Origin: Embleya sp040605455
GTDB taxonomy: Bacteria > Actinomycetota > Actinomycetes > Streptomycetales > Streptomycetaceae
Assembly: GCF_040605455.1 (NCBI RefSeq)
Contig: NZ_JBEXCV010000028.1
Location: 1 to 64,000, forward strand
Direction of reading: 5' to 3'
DNA length: 64,000 bases
A program made the position numbers and the translations under genes. Positions 26,605 through 34,190 of the stretch are shown piece after piece (within the stretch, counting starts at the first letter, position 1; the number at the start of each line of letters is the position of its first letter). Below the pieces are notes generated by a model. The model saw only the letters and a list, made by a program, of their open reading frames with translations, made no database searches and was not told the origin of the DNA.

Positions 26605-26840
26605 GGGGATACCTCCGGTGCAGAAGTGCGCGGGCTTGCCGCGGATGTGGGGGTACGCGGTCTCGGGGTACACCCGGTCGTGCCGCGGCGCCGCGGCAGG
26701 CGGGGGTGTGGGTGTGTCCGTGGTGGCTACGCGGGGGCCGGGTGCCCGTTCCACCGCGTCGTCACACGGTTCGGGTCCCGGGTCCGACGGTCGGTCGCGA
26801 TCCGCCTCGGGCGGATCGCCGATCGACGACTGTCGGCAAG

Positions 26841-26924
26841 TCAGTCAGCGCAACACAGGCAGGTCTGCGTGCGGCACAGGTCCACTGCGCGCCGCTTGGT
26901 GAGGTCATCCGCCTGTCGCTTCAC
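26841..26924 (-). CDS. Leaderless cysteine-rich leader peptide upstream of sseA
   Basis: A 27-codon ORF, (V)KRQADDLTKRRAVDLCR followed by TQTCLCCAD, with four cysteines in its last eleven residues. The RRAVDLCR-x-x-TCLC ending is typical of the small putative leader peptides found before sulfur and cysteine genes in Streptomyces; in mycobacteria similar leaderless Cys-rich uORFs act as cysteine-responsive attenuators. The GTG at 26924 lies exactly seven bases downstream of a TACGAT -10, so it should be the first base of the transcript. An in-frame ATG at 26960 would give 39 codons but falls inside the -35. 236 bases separate its stop from the sseA start. Confidence 0.82.
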   Translation of the reverse strand: MKRQADDLTKRRAVDLCRTQTCLCCAD

Positions 26925-26931
26925 AACATCG

Positions 26932-26960
26932 ATCGTAGGGAGCTGAGCCACCCGTGTCAT
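26932..26960 (-). promoter_or_regulatory. Promoter of the leader peptide/sseA/DUF1416 transcript
   Basis: On the minus strand ATGACA (26955-26960) and TACGAT (26932-26937) are separated by 17 bases and followed after seven bases by the leader GTG. This is a near-ideal housekeeping promoter giving a leaderless mRNA. Confidence 0.75.
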
Positions 26961-26983
26961 GCCTGGCCCACGATGTGAGACAA

Positions 26984-27015
26984 AATTGTCCGCCCATTGA
27001 GATGGACGGACAATT
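26984..27015 (-). terminator. Terminator after the anti-sigma factor gene
   Basis: Inverted repeat AATTGTCCG (26984-26992) with CGGACAATT (27007-27015), partly extended into the loop. On the minus strand it is followed by TTTTGTCT, a U-rich tail rare in this genome. It lies 13 bases beyond the anti-sigma stop and just upstream of the leader peptide promoter. Confidence 0.72.
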
Positions 27016-27027
27016 GGCACCGATTTG

Positions 27028-27873
27028 TCATGGTTGCGAGGGCGGAATCTCCAGCAGTTGTTCGCCGTCGCCGACCGTTTTGACGGCGAACCGAGTGATC
27101 TCACCGACCGGGATGCTGGTCGCGCCCCGAATCGGATCGCCGGGTCCGTACTCGCCGTTCGGGACCACCCACGAGGACGCCGTCTCCACCCGGCCCCGGG
27201 TGCCGTAGACGTCCAACTGGCAGCGGGTACCCGGCCGGATGCCGGACAGCGACAGGTCCACGCTGCTGCCCCACGCGGTGGCGGCGTAGCGCAGTTCGGC
27301 GCCCATGCCGGAGCGCGGGTCGCCGCCGCGGGCGACCCGACCGCCCGGCTGCCCGGGCGGCGGCGCGGTACCGGCCGGCCCGGCCGTCGCGGATGGGTGC
27401 CCCGGCGCCGCGGTCTTCGGCGGTGCGGCGGCCGTGCCGCCGGTGTCCGAGGAGTCCCCGAGGGCCCAACCGGTGAACCCCGCGAGGACCATCAGCACGG
27501 CCGCCGCGGCGGCCACCGCATGGCGCAACCGGCGGCGCCGATCCGCCTGCCGGGCCGCGGCGAACAACACGCGTGCGGGCGCGGTGCCGTTCGCGGCCGC
27601 GCCGCTGGCCTCGGCCTCGGCCTCGGTCAGCCGGGCGAGCAGGGCGGGCAGGCCCGCGAGTTCCTCGTATTCGGCCCGGCAGCGCGGGCACGTGGCCACG
27701 TGTTGCCGGACTCGGGCGGCCTCTCCCTCGCCGAGGGCGCCGACCACGAACGCGCCGAGGTCCAGGCGGGCCACCGCGCAGCTCAGCCGGGCGGGTGGGC
27801 CCGCCGGCTTCGGCGGATGCGCATCGGGAGCGGCGCCGTTCGCCACCGCGTTCTCGTCCCCGGTGTCCGTCAC
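27028..27873 (-). CDS. Zinc-finger (ZAS) anti-sigma factor, membrane anchored
   Basis: A 281-residue anti-sigma factor. The cytoplasmic N-terminus has the ZAS zinc motif H58-x3-C62-x2-C65 (RQHVATCPRCRAEYEEL), which binds and often redox-controls the partner ECF sigma. A single transmembrane helix lies near 122-142, then a Gly/Pro/Ala-rich linker and an outer domain (about 190-281) of beta strands. GTG 27871-27873 is chosen: AAAGGGGG lies eight bases upstream, and the start overlaps the sigma gene stop (GTGA), so the pair is translated together. Confidence 0.88.
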   Translation of the reverse strand: MTDTGDENAVANGAAPDAHPPKPAGPPARLSCAVARLDLGAFVVGALGEGEAARVRQHVATCPRCRAEYEELAGLPALLARLTEAEAEASGAAANGTAPARVLFAAARQADRRRRLRHAVAAAAAVLMVLAGFTGWALGDSSDTGGTAAAPPKTAAPGHPSATAGPAGTAPPPGQPGGRVARGGDPRSGMGAELRYAATAWGSSVDLSLSGIRPGTRCQLDVYGTRGRVETASSWVVPNGEYGPGDPIRGATSIPVGEITRFAVKTVGDGEQLLEIPPSQP

Positions 27874-28595
27874 GGGACCAACCCCCTTTCCTCGAAGGCC
27901 ACGCGCAGCGCTCGCAGCGCGTAGTACGTCCGTGATTTGACCGTGCCCTCGGGCACACCCAACGTCTTGGCCGCGTCGGCCACCGAACTGCCCCGGTAGT
28001 AGGTCTCCAACAGCACGGCCCGGTGTTCGGGGCTCAGTGCGGCCATGGCGTCGGCGACGTCCCACGCGAGCACGGCCCGGTCGAACTCGGCCTCGGCGCC
28101 CTCGTCCGCCACCGTCGCCGGCACCGCGTCGCCGGTCTCGGGCGGTCGGGCCCGACGGGCCCGGCCGACGTCGATCACCACGTTGCGGGCCACCGTGCAC
28201 AACCAGCCCCGCACCGAGCCCCGGGCCGGGTCCAGCGCCTCGGGATGACGCCAGGCACGCAGCAGCGTCTCCTGGACCACATCCTCGGCCAAGGCCCGAT
28301 CGCCGCCGGTCAGGCGCAACGCGAAGCCGAGGAGCGGGCCGCCGTGTTCGAGGTAGAGCGTGCGGATGACCGCTTCGTCGGCGGTCGATATTCGCGAGGC
28401 CGAGTGCAGCGGGTCGGCGGCGGGCCGCTCGTCCCCGGCGGGGGGCCGGGCCAGGAAGGCCCGGGCCGCCGCCGGATCGGCCTGGGCCTCGACGCCGAGC
28501 ACTTTCGAACGTTGCGCCACACCCTCTGCACGGGTGGGCGGGTCCGGCGGTTCATCCCGGCTCCCGGGACGGGACCGGCGGTGTATCCACGGCAT
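27870..28595 (-). CDS. ECF RNA polymerase sigma factor
   Basis: A 241-residue extracytoplasmic-function sigma factor. Region 2 (about 75-140) shows GDRALAEDVVQETLLRAWRHPEA and VRGWLCTVARNVVIDVGRARRAR; region 4 (about 175-232) shows LSPEHRAVLLETYYRGSSVADAAKTLGVPEGTVKSRTYYALRALR. The first 70 residues are an unusual Arg/Pro/Ala-rich extension, but the ATG at 28595 has GGGAGG eight bases upstream and is kept; a GTG at 28520 is possible. The coupled downstream gene encodes its probable anti-sigma factor. The trigger is not known; the ZAS motif suggests thiol or envelope stress. Confidence 0.9.
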   Translation of the reverse strand: MPWIHRRSRPGSRDEPPDPPTRAEGVAQRSKVLGVEAQADPAAARAFLARPPAGDERPAADPLHSASRISTADEAVIRTLYLEHGGPLLGFALRLTGGDRALAEDVVQETLLRAWRHPEALDPARGSVRGWLCTVARNVVIDVGRARRARPPETGDAVPATVADEGAEAEFDRAVLAWDVADAMAALSPEHRAVLLETYYRGSSVADAAKTLGVPEGTVKSRTYYALRALRVAFEERGLVP

Positions 28596-28636
28596 GGCCG
28601 CATCCTCCCGTGGCGGAGCCGCCGCCGCACGGTTAA

Positions 28637-30247
28637 TCAGCCGATCATGACCCTGCCCAGCAAATACGCCGCCGGAGCGGCGAGTGCGAGCGGCAGGGAC
28701 ACACCGGCGGTGAAGTGAACGAACCTGGACGGATGGTCGTATCCGGCGACCCGTCGGCCGAGCAGCCCGAGCGCCGAGGCCGCGGCGCCGAGCAGCGCGG
28801 CGTACGGGGCGTCGCCGCCGAGAGCAATGCCCGCGGCGGCGCCGGCCGCAGTGCCGAGCAGCCAGGACGGGATCGGCGCGACGGCCGGCGGCAGCGGCAC
28901 CGCCCGCACCAGCGTGGCGACACCGGCCGCGAGCGCCGCGGACACCACTGCCGCGCCCGCGTCGATCGGACCGTCATGGAGTTCGCCCGCGACCAGGTAG
29001 GCAACGTCGAAAGCGGTGATCAGCGCAGCGGACGTGGTCACCGTGAGCGCGGGCAACAACTCGCCCGGCCGGGCGCCGCTCCGGGCCTGGAGCGCGAGCA
29101 TCACCAGCAACGTCCCGGCGAGCACGGCGGGCACGCTCGCCAGGCCCTGCTCGCCCTTGGCGTACACCGCGATGTCGGTACCGAACGCGGCCACCACGAC
29201 CAGCGCGATGCCCTGGCGCGCGGGCCACATGCCGTTGAGCCGGAACCACCCGACAGCGGTGAGCACTTGCAGGAACGCGACGCCGAGCACGAGGGCCGGC
29301 TTCCCGGCGACCGCGGTCACCGCCAGGACGGCGGCGAGGCCGACTGTGCACAGCGCCGGCAACATGCCCGGCGGATCCCAGATCGGCGTCCGGGCCGAGC
29401 GCGTGGACACCTCGCCGGTGCGCTGGGCCGGCACGCGGGCGAGGCGGCGCCCGGAGTCGGGGAGGTCGTATTCGGCGGGGGCGTCGTATATGGCGGGCGC
29501 GTCGTCCGGGTGGTCGCCGTCGTAGGTGAAGTCGGCGGCGAAGTCGGGGTGGTTCTGCTCGTGGTCGAAGGCGGCCCGGTCGACCGACTCGTCCCGCAGA
29601 TGGGCGTCCTCGGGTCGATACCCGCCGTACGAATTTGGCCCGGACTCGGGAACCGGCTCGACGATGGCCGGCAGCATGCTCGTCGCACCGTCCCGGTCCG
29701 CGTAGCCCGAGCCGTAACCGTCCCGCCCGGGTTCGGCGAGCGCGGGCAGCACCTCGGTGGCGTCCGGGTAGCCGTATCCGCCGGCGGGCGCGGTCGGCAC
29801 GGGTTCGGCGTACGCCTGGGGTGCCTGCGGGGCTTGCAGGGCCTGCGGAGCCTGCGCATAGGCGCCCTGGGGGTAGGGCTCCTGCGGGTAGGACTCGTGC
29901 GGGTAGGGCTCCTGGGCGTAGGTGTCCTGCGGGTAGGTCTCGTGTGGCCGGGGTTCCGCCGGATACGGCGTCGCCGGGTAGCCGTGCGAGCCGTGGTCGC
30001 CGGCGGCCGGCTGTGCGTACTGCCCGGGCTCGGCGTAGCCGCCGTGCCGTCCGTCGTACGACGCGGCGGCCGGTGCGTCGTACGGCTCGCCGTAGTACTC
30101 GCCGGGCGGCGCAAACGCCTGCTCGCCGTAACCAGGTCCCGACAGGCTCGGGTCGAACGGGGCCTCGCCCGGGTGGATCGCCCCGGGGTCGTAGCCGCCC
30201 GGTTCCTCGTATCGGTCGCCCGCCGGGCGCCCGCGCCGGCCGCTCAT
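28637..30247 (-). CDS. Large membrane protein with Tyr/Pro-rich repeats, function unknown
   Basis: A 536-residue protein in two parts. Residues 1-285 are hydrophilic, rich in Tyr, Pro, Glu, Gln and Gly, and contain pentapeptide repeats of Y-P-[QH]-[ED]-x type near 100-130 (the 15-bp DNA repeats at 29856-29945). Residues 290-536 hold about eight to ten hydrophobic helices with short loops. The tail resembles actinomycete membrane proteins whose disordered cytoplasmic domains recruit partners at growth sites, but I do not recognise a family. ATG 30245-30247 overlaps the stop of the MoaD-like gene, so the two are coupled. Confidence 0.75.
   Translation of the reverse strand: MSGRRGRPAGDRYEEPGGYDPGAIHPGEAPFDPSLSGPGYGEQAFAPPGEYYGEPYDAPAAASYDGRHGGYAEPGQYAQPAAGDHGSHGYPATPYPAEPRPHETYPQDTYAQEPYPHESYPQEPYPQGAYAQAPQALQAPQAPQAYAEPVPTAPAGGYGYPDATEVLPALAEPGRDGYGSGYADRDGATSMLPAIVEPVPESGPNSYGGYRPEDAHLRDESVDRAAFDHEQNHPDFAADFTYDGDHPDDAPAIYDAPAEYDLPDSGRRLARVPAQRTGEVSTRSARTPIWDPPGMLPALCTVGLAAVLAVTAVAGKPALVLGVAFLQVLTAVGWFRLNGMWPARQGIALVVVAAFGTDIAVYAKGEQGLASVPAVLAGTLLVMLALQARSGARPGELLPALTVTTSAALITAFDVAYLVAGELHDGPIDAGAAVVSAALAAGVATLVRAVPLPPAVAPIPSWLLGTAAGAAAGIALGGDAPYAALLGAAASALGLLGRRVAGYDHPSRFVHFTAGVSLPLALAAPAAYLLGRVMIG
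29856..29945 (-). repeat. Six tandem 15-bp coding repeats
   Basis: Six units of 15 bases, each close to GGGTAGGGCTCCTGC on the plus strand, lie head to tail. They encode the Y-P-Q-E/D-P/S/T pentapeptides of the membrane protein. The units differ at several positions, so the array is not recent, but copy number may vary between strains. Confidence 0.8.
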
Positions 30248-30504
30248 CCGCCGGCGAAGGGAGGGAGGACCTCGACGGTGCCGCCCTCGGTCAGGGTGAT
30301 CGCCGTGTGGTCGCGCCGCCCGACGGGGTCGCCGTCCACGACGAACGAGCAGTTCGCGACGACCGCGCCGAAGCGGATCGAGTCGCCGTGCCGCTCCCGG
30401 GCGCGCCGCAGCGCCTCGGCGAGAGTGGCCGCGTCGTACGGCTCCTCGGCCGTGCCCGCGGCTTCCTTCGCCGCGGCCCAGTACCGCATGGTGCCGACCG
30501 CCAT
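30244..30504 (-). CDS. MoaD/ThiS-family sulfur-carrier protein
   Basis: An 86-residue beta-grasp protein ending in the diagnostic Gly-Gly (LPPFAGG), the point where sulfur is carried as a thiocarboxylate. The N-terminus MAVGTMRYWAAAKEAAG and SIRFGAVVANCSFVVDGDPV match MoaD. It would serve molybdopterin synthase or a similar pathway, although no other moa gene lies nearby. GGAGG lies seven bases before the ATG at 30504. The stop overlaps the start of the large membrane protein. Confidence 0.87.
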   Translation of the reverse strand: MAVGTMRYWAAAKEAAGTAEEPYDAATLAEALRRARERHGDSIRFGAVVANCSFVVDGDPVGRRDHTAITLTEGGTVEVLPPFAGG

Positions 30505-31190
30505 CGCGCGCCCTCCCGTGTGTCCGTGTGTGCGTCGCAGCCTCCGGTACCGGCGGCCCCGAAGTGTGCAGCATCCATGATGACGCCTCCGCACCGACCA
30601 CTCGGCCCAGGCGCCCCCGGGATCATCCTCCGGCGTACGTTCACCCCGACGCGCGGCGACCGGCCCGCGGTAGCCGCGAAGCGGACAGGCGCCACGCCCC
30701 GGAAGCACACGGCCCACCCCACGCGAAACGGACTCGCCCGACACCGGCCACACCCCACCGGGTTGCTCGCGCAACGCGGCCGGGTGCCCTCCACGCCGCG
30801 CGCTCCTTCCGGGCGTGCCACGAATCGGTGAACCCATGGGTGGTTGTGGGGGCTCGATCGGGTGGGTCGGAATCGGCTTCCGGGTGTGTGTCGCGCTGGT
30901 CCGAGCGGTGGTGTCGTGGGTGGAGCGGGAGGTCGGGTGCAGGCATTCCGGTGAAAACCGGGTCCGTTGGGTGTCCGCAGTGCGGGAAGATCCACGGGTA
31001 GGTCGGTTCCCGGAGACATGTTCGCTATCCTGACTTCGCAGGCTCACCTTCGATGACGGGCACACCCCAAGGACCCCAGAAGTGGTTCCCGAACGGTTAC
31101 GAAATCGGACGAGTCGGCGACCAATGAAGGATCCGGGCGACGATGCCCCGGGTCCTTTCGTGTTTTGTGCCTGTTTTGGGAGGTGTCCCG
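30505..31190. other. 686-base divergent intergenic region upstream of glnR
   Basis: I see no convincing gene here: the open frames have poor codon bias or lack ribosome binding sites. The first part (30505-30830) is GC-rich and featureless apart from short repeats. A TATCCT hexamer (31026-31031) could be a glnR -10. A terminator-like hairpin (31127-31157) followed by two U-runs lies just before the glnR ribosome binding site and is listed separately. Confidence 0.5.
31127..31157 (+). promoter_or_regulatory. Attenuator-like hairpin in the glnR leader
   Basis: An 11-bp stem with one G-U pair (31127-31137 with 31147-31157) and a 9-base loop is followed by TTTCGTGTTTTGTGCCTGTT. This resembles an intrinsic terminator, but it lies only 33 bases before the glnR start codon and upstream of its GGGAGG site. 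It either ends an upstream transcript or limits read-through into glnR. Confidence 0.5.
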
Positions 31191-31904
31191 TTGAGTGCAC
31201 TGCTGCTGCTCACGAACGCGCTCCAGCCGTCGGCCGAGGTGCTGCCCGCGCTCGGTCTGCTGCTGCACCAGGTACGCGTGGCCCCGGCGGAGGCGTCCGC
31301 GTTGGTCGACGCGCCGGCTGCGGACGTCATCCTGGTCGACGGTCGGCGTGACCTCCCCCAGGTGCGCAGTCTGTGTCGGGTGTTGCGGACCACCGGGGTC
31401 GGTGCCCCGCTGGTGCTGGTGGCCACCGAGGGCGGGCTGGCCGCGTTGACCGCGGACTGGGGCGTCGACGACGTCCTGCTGGACACCGCCGGCCCCGCCG
31501 AGGTCGAGGCGCGACTGCGGCTGGCGATCGGCCGGCTCCAGGCGGCGCAGGGGGCCGAGGACGAGCCCACCGAGATCCGCAACGGCGACCTGAGCATCGA
31601 CGAGGCCACCTACAGCGCGAAGCTGCGCGGTCGGGTGCTTGACCTGACGTTCAAGGAGTTCGAACTGATCAAGTACCTCGCGCAGCACCCGGGCCGGGTG
31701 TTCACCCGGGCCCAGTTGTTGCAGGAGGTGTGGGGTTACGACTACTTCGGCGGCACCCGCACGGTGGATGTGCACGTGCGCCGCCTGCGAGCCAAACTCG
31801 GGCCCGAGCACGAGTCGTTGATCGGCACGGTGCGCAACGTCGGCTACCGGTTCGTGGTGCCCGATCGGGGCGTCGGCGAGCCCGCGCTCGCCGAACGCTC
31901 GTGA
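31191..31904 (+). CDS. glnR: Global nitrogen regulator GlnR
   Basis: Atypical OmpR-type regulator that controls nitrogen assimilation (glnA, amtB, nir genes) and competes with PhoP at some promoters in Streptomyces. The 237-residue protein matches GlnR almost throughout: LLLLTNALQPSAEVLPALGLLL at the start, the Asp region VILVDGRRDLPQVRS, TADWGVDDVLLDTAGPAEVE and a winged helix with QLLQEVWGYDYFGGTR and LIGTVRNVGYRFV. No partner kinase is nearby, as expected, since GlnR works without canonical phosphorylation. The start is TTG 31191 with GGGAGG seven bases upstream. The LacI gene next door is the same neighbour as in S. coelicolor. Confidence 0.95.
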   Translation: MSALLLLTNALQPSAEVLPALGLLLHQVRVAPAEASALVDAPAADVILVDGRRDLPQVRSLCRVLRTTGVGAPLVLVATEGGLAALTADWGVDDVLLDTAGPAEVEARLRLAIGRLQAAQGAEDEPTEIRNGDLSIDEATYSAKLRGRVLDLTFKEFELIKYLAQHPGRVFTRAQLLQEVWGYDYFGGTRTVDVHVRRLRAKLGPEHESLIGTVRNVGYRFVVPDRGVGEPALAERS

Positions 31905-31945
31905 CCCGCGCGTACGTGACCCGTGCGTACGTGACCCCTCGCTCG
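31901..31945 (+). repeat. 15-bp tandem repeat across the glnR stop codon
   Basis: GTGACCCGCGCGTAC (31901-31915) is followed by a copy with one change (31916-31930) and by a partial third copy. The first copy contains the glnR stop. It is probably a local slippage duplication. Confidence 0.7.
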
Positions 31946-31951
31946 GCACCG

Positions 31952-31976
31952 GCCCCGTCGGTGGAGCCGACGGGGC
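31952..31976 (+). terminator. glnR terminator
   Basis: A perfect 10-bp inverted repeat (31952-31961 with 31967-31976) with a 5-base loop starts 48 bases after the glnR stop. Confidence 0.8.
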
Positions 31977-32083
31977 GTCATATCCCTTACATAGCAGTGC
32001 AAAGCAGACGTATCCGGAAGAACGCGGAGGACCATCGCGTCCCCCGTCCAGGTTGTGAACTCCCGTGAGTCGCGCCGGTCCCC

Positions 32084-32100
32084 ATCCCTACAATGACCGC
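32084..32100 (+). promoter_or_regulatory. Probable leaderless promoter of the LacI-family gene
   Basis: TACAAT (32089-32094) ends six bases before the GTG start and differs from TATAAT by one base. The -35 region (around 32065-32070, GTGAGT) is weak. Confidence 0.5.
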
Positions 32101-33120
32101 GTGCCCAAAGTGACCCGCGACGACGTCGCCCGCCTCGCGGGGACCTCCACCGCGGTGGTCTCCTACGTCGTCAACAATGGCCCGCGCCCCGTCGCGCCGG
32201 CCACGCGCGAGCGTGTGCTCGCCGCGATAGACAAGCTGGGCTACCGGCCCGACAGCGTGGCCCAGGCGATGGCCAGCCGCCGGACCAACCTGATCGGCCT
32301 GGTGCTGCCCGACGCCCGGCAAGCCTTCTTCGCCGAACTCGCGCACACCGTCGAACAGGCCGCGTTCGAGCAGGGCCGGCTGGTGTTGATAGGCAATTCC
32401 GACTACGAGGACGACCGCGAACTGCACTACGTGCGCGCGTTCCTCGGCATGCAGGTGTCCGGGCTCGTGCTGGTCAGCCAGGGTCCCTCGGAGCGCGCCG
32501 CGCGCGAGATCGCCACCCGGGACGTGCGGGTGGTGCTGATGCACCGTCAGCCCGATGCGCTCGGCGGTGACGCGGTCATCCTGGACGACGTCCAGGGCGC
32601 CTACACCGCGGTCCGCCACCTGCTCGACACCCACGGCTTCACCCGGGTGGACTGCCTGGGCGGTCCGGCCAGCACGCCGGACTCGGGTGACCCGGTCACC
32701 GACCACGTAACCGGCTGGCGGCGGGCGATGACCGAGCGCGGGCTGCCCACCGAGGGTCTGCTGCACGAGGCACCCTTCGGTCGGTTCGGCGCCTACCAGG
32801 TCGCGCTGTCGCTGCTGACCGGCCCGGATCGGCCCCGGGCGCTGTTCTGCTCGACCGACGACCAGGCGATGGGCGTCCTGCACGCGGCCCGCGAGGCGGG
32901 CGTGCGGGTGCCGGACGACCTCGCGGTGGTGGGCTTCGACGACATCGCCGAGGCGGCCATCGCCGATCCGCCGTTGACCACGGTGACCTCCGACCGGCCG
33001 GGCATGGCCCGCGCCGCGGTGGAGCTGGCGCTGGAGCGCGAACCGGCCGCGGCCGGCGACCCGCGGGTGCGTACCTTCCCGTCCACGCTGGTGGTCCGCC
33101 GCAGCTGCGGCTGCGGCTGA
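32101..33120 (+). CDS. LacI-family transcriptional regulator
   Basis: A 339-residue regulator with the LacI helix-turn-helix (VTRDDVARLAGTSTAVVSYVVN) and hinge, and a periplasmic-binding-protein-like core from about residue 60 (NLIGLVLPDARQAFFAELAHTVEQAAFEQG... VVGFDDIAEAAIADPPLTTV). The tail ends SCGCG. The ligand is probably a sugar, but nothing nearby tells which. GTG 32101 follows a TACAAT -10 by six bases and is probably leaderless. The gene follows glnR, as in S. coelicolor. Confidence 0.92.
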   Translation: MPKVTRDDVARLAGTSTAVVSYVVNNGPRPVAPATRERVLAAIDKLGYRPDSVAQAMASRRTNLIGLVLPDARQAFFAELAHTVEQAAFEQGRLVLIGNSDYEDDRELHYVRAFLGMQVSGLVLVSQGPSERAAREIATRDVRVVLMHRQPDALGGDAVILDDVQGAYTAVRHLLDTHGFTRVDCLGGPASTPDSGDPVTDHVTGWRRAMTERGLPTEGLLHEAPFGRFGAYQVALSLLTGPDRPRALFCSTDDQAMGVLHAAREAGVRVPDDLAVVGFDDIAEAAIADPPLTTVTSDRPGMARAAVELALEREPAAAGDPRVRTFPSTLVVRRSCGCG

Positions 33121-33164
33121 CGGCCGCGTAACCACCCACGGCGCCGCTCAGTACCGTGGAGGCC

Positions 33165-34106
33165 ATGGACCTCGCGGATGTGTCGATCGAGACGGTGAAT
33201 CGGGCCTCGGCGGAAGACGCCTCGGCCGTGTCGGCCCTCGCGGAGGCGACGGCCGGTGTCGACGGCGCCTCGCCGCTGTCCGAACAGTCCCGGCTGGAGC
33301 TGCGGCACGGCGCACCGGCGGCGCGCGAGGTGCTCGCCCGGGACGGCGCCGCCATCGTCGGCTTCGCACACCTGGACGGCTCGGATCTCGTGGACGGCCC
33401 GTCCGCCGAACTGTTCGTCGCTCCGGCCGCGCGCGGCGCGGGCCTGGGCCGGGCGCTGCTGGAGACGCTGGTGACCGAGGCGGCCCGGATCGACGAGGCC
33501 GGCCGGTTGCGGGTGTGGGCGCACGGCAAGCTGCCCGCGGCCCAGCGGCTGGCCGCGGCGCTGGGCTTCGCCGCGTTCCGCGAGTTGTGGCAGATGCGCC
33601 GCGCGGCCGCCACCCCGGTGCCCGACCCGGACATGCCCGCCGACGTGCGGCTGCGCACCTTCCGTCCGGGCGTGGACGACCAGGCCTGGCTGGCGCTCAA
33701 CGCCAAGTCCTTCGCGCACCACCCCGAGCAGGGCGCGTGGACGGCGGACGATCTGCGCCGCCGGTTCGCCGAACCGTGGTTCGACCCGGCCGGTTTCTTC
33801 CTCGCCGAGGACCCGAACACCGGCGAGCTGCTCGGCTTCCACTGGACCAAGACACACCCCGCGACCGCGGACTCGGGCCCGCTGGGCGAGGTGTACGTGG
33901 TCGGTGTCGACCCGGCGGCGCAGGGTCGCGGGCTCGGCGCGCTGCTGACCTCGGTGGGCCTGCGGCACCTGGCCCAGCGCACCGTGGATGGCCGTCCGCT
34001 CACCGAAACCCTGCTCTATGTGGACGCGGACAACGAGGCGGCGGTCAAGGTGTACACCCGTCTGGGCTTTCGCATACACACTGTCGATGTCATGTACCGG
34101 CGCTGA
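33165..34106 (+). CDS. mshD: Mycothiol synthase MshD
   Basis: Final enzyme of mycothiol synthesis: it acetylates Cys-GlcN-inositol with acetyl-CoA. The 313-residue protein is two GNAT domains in tandem; the acetyl-CoA loops are VAPAARGAGLGRALLE (about residues 85-100) and VDPAAQGRGLGALLTS (about 248-263). The end, LYVDADNEAAVKVYTRLGFRIHTVDVMY, is typical. ATG 33165 is chosen; GGAGG is only two bases away, and a TACCGT hexamer seven bases upstream fits leaderless transcription. It is followed by ppk. Confidence 0.94.
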   Translation: MDLADVSIETVNRASAEDASAVSALAEATAGVDGASPLSEQSRLELRHGAPAAREVLARDGAAIVGFAHLDGSDLVDGPSAELFVAPAARGAGLGRALLETLVTEAARIDEAGRLRVWAHGKLPAAQRLAAALGFAAFRELWQMRRAAATPVPDPDMPADVRLRTFRPGVDDQAWLALNAKSFAHHPEQGAWTADDLRRRFAEPWFDPAGFFLAEDPNTGELLGFHWTKTHPATADSGPLGEVYVVGVDPAAQGRGLGALLTSVGLRHLAQRTVDGRPLTETLLYVDADNEAAVKVYTRLGFRIHTVDVMYRR

Positions 34107-34130
34107 ACACCGTGTGAAACCTGGCGAACA
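34101..34130 (-). promoter_or_regulatory. Candidate PHO box upstream of ppk
   Basis: TGAAC (34104-34108) and TGAAA (34115-34119) are spaced 11 bases apart, with a looser CGAAC at 34125; on the minus strand they read GTTTCACACGG and TGTTCAGCGCC. This is the 11-bp periodicity of PhoP sites. It overlaps the mshD stop and lies about 60-90 bases before the ppk start. Streptomyces ppk is known to be PhoP-controlled. Confidence 0.5.
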
Positions 34131-34190
34131 TCTGTTTCGGGTCGGGGTCGCACAGGTGCGCATAGACCGCCGCGAAATGACAATGGTCTG

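Noticed and set aside
31053..31127. A 24-codon ORF upstream of glnR
   Set aside because: Third codon positions are only about 65% GC, there is no ribosome binding site, and it ends inside the hairpin.
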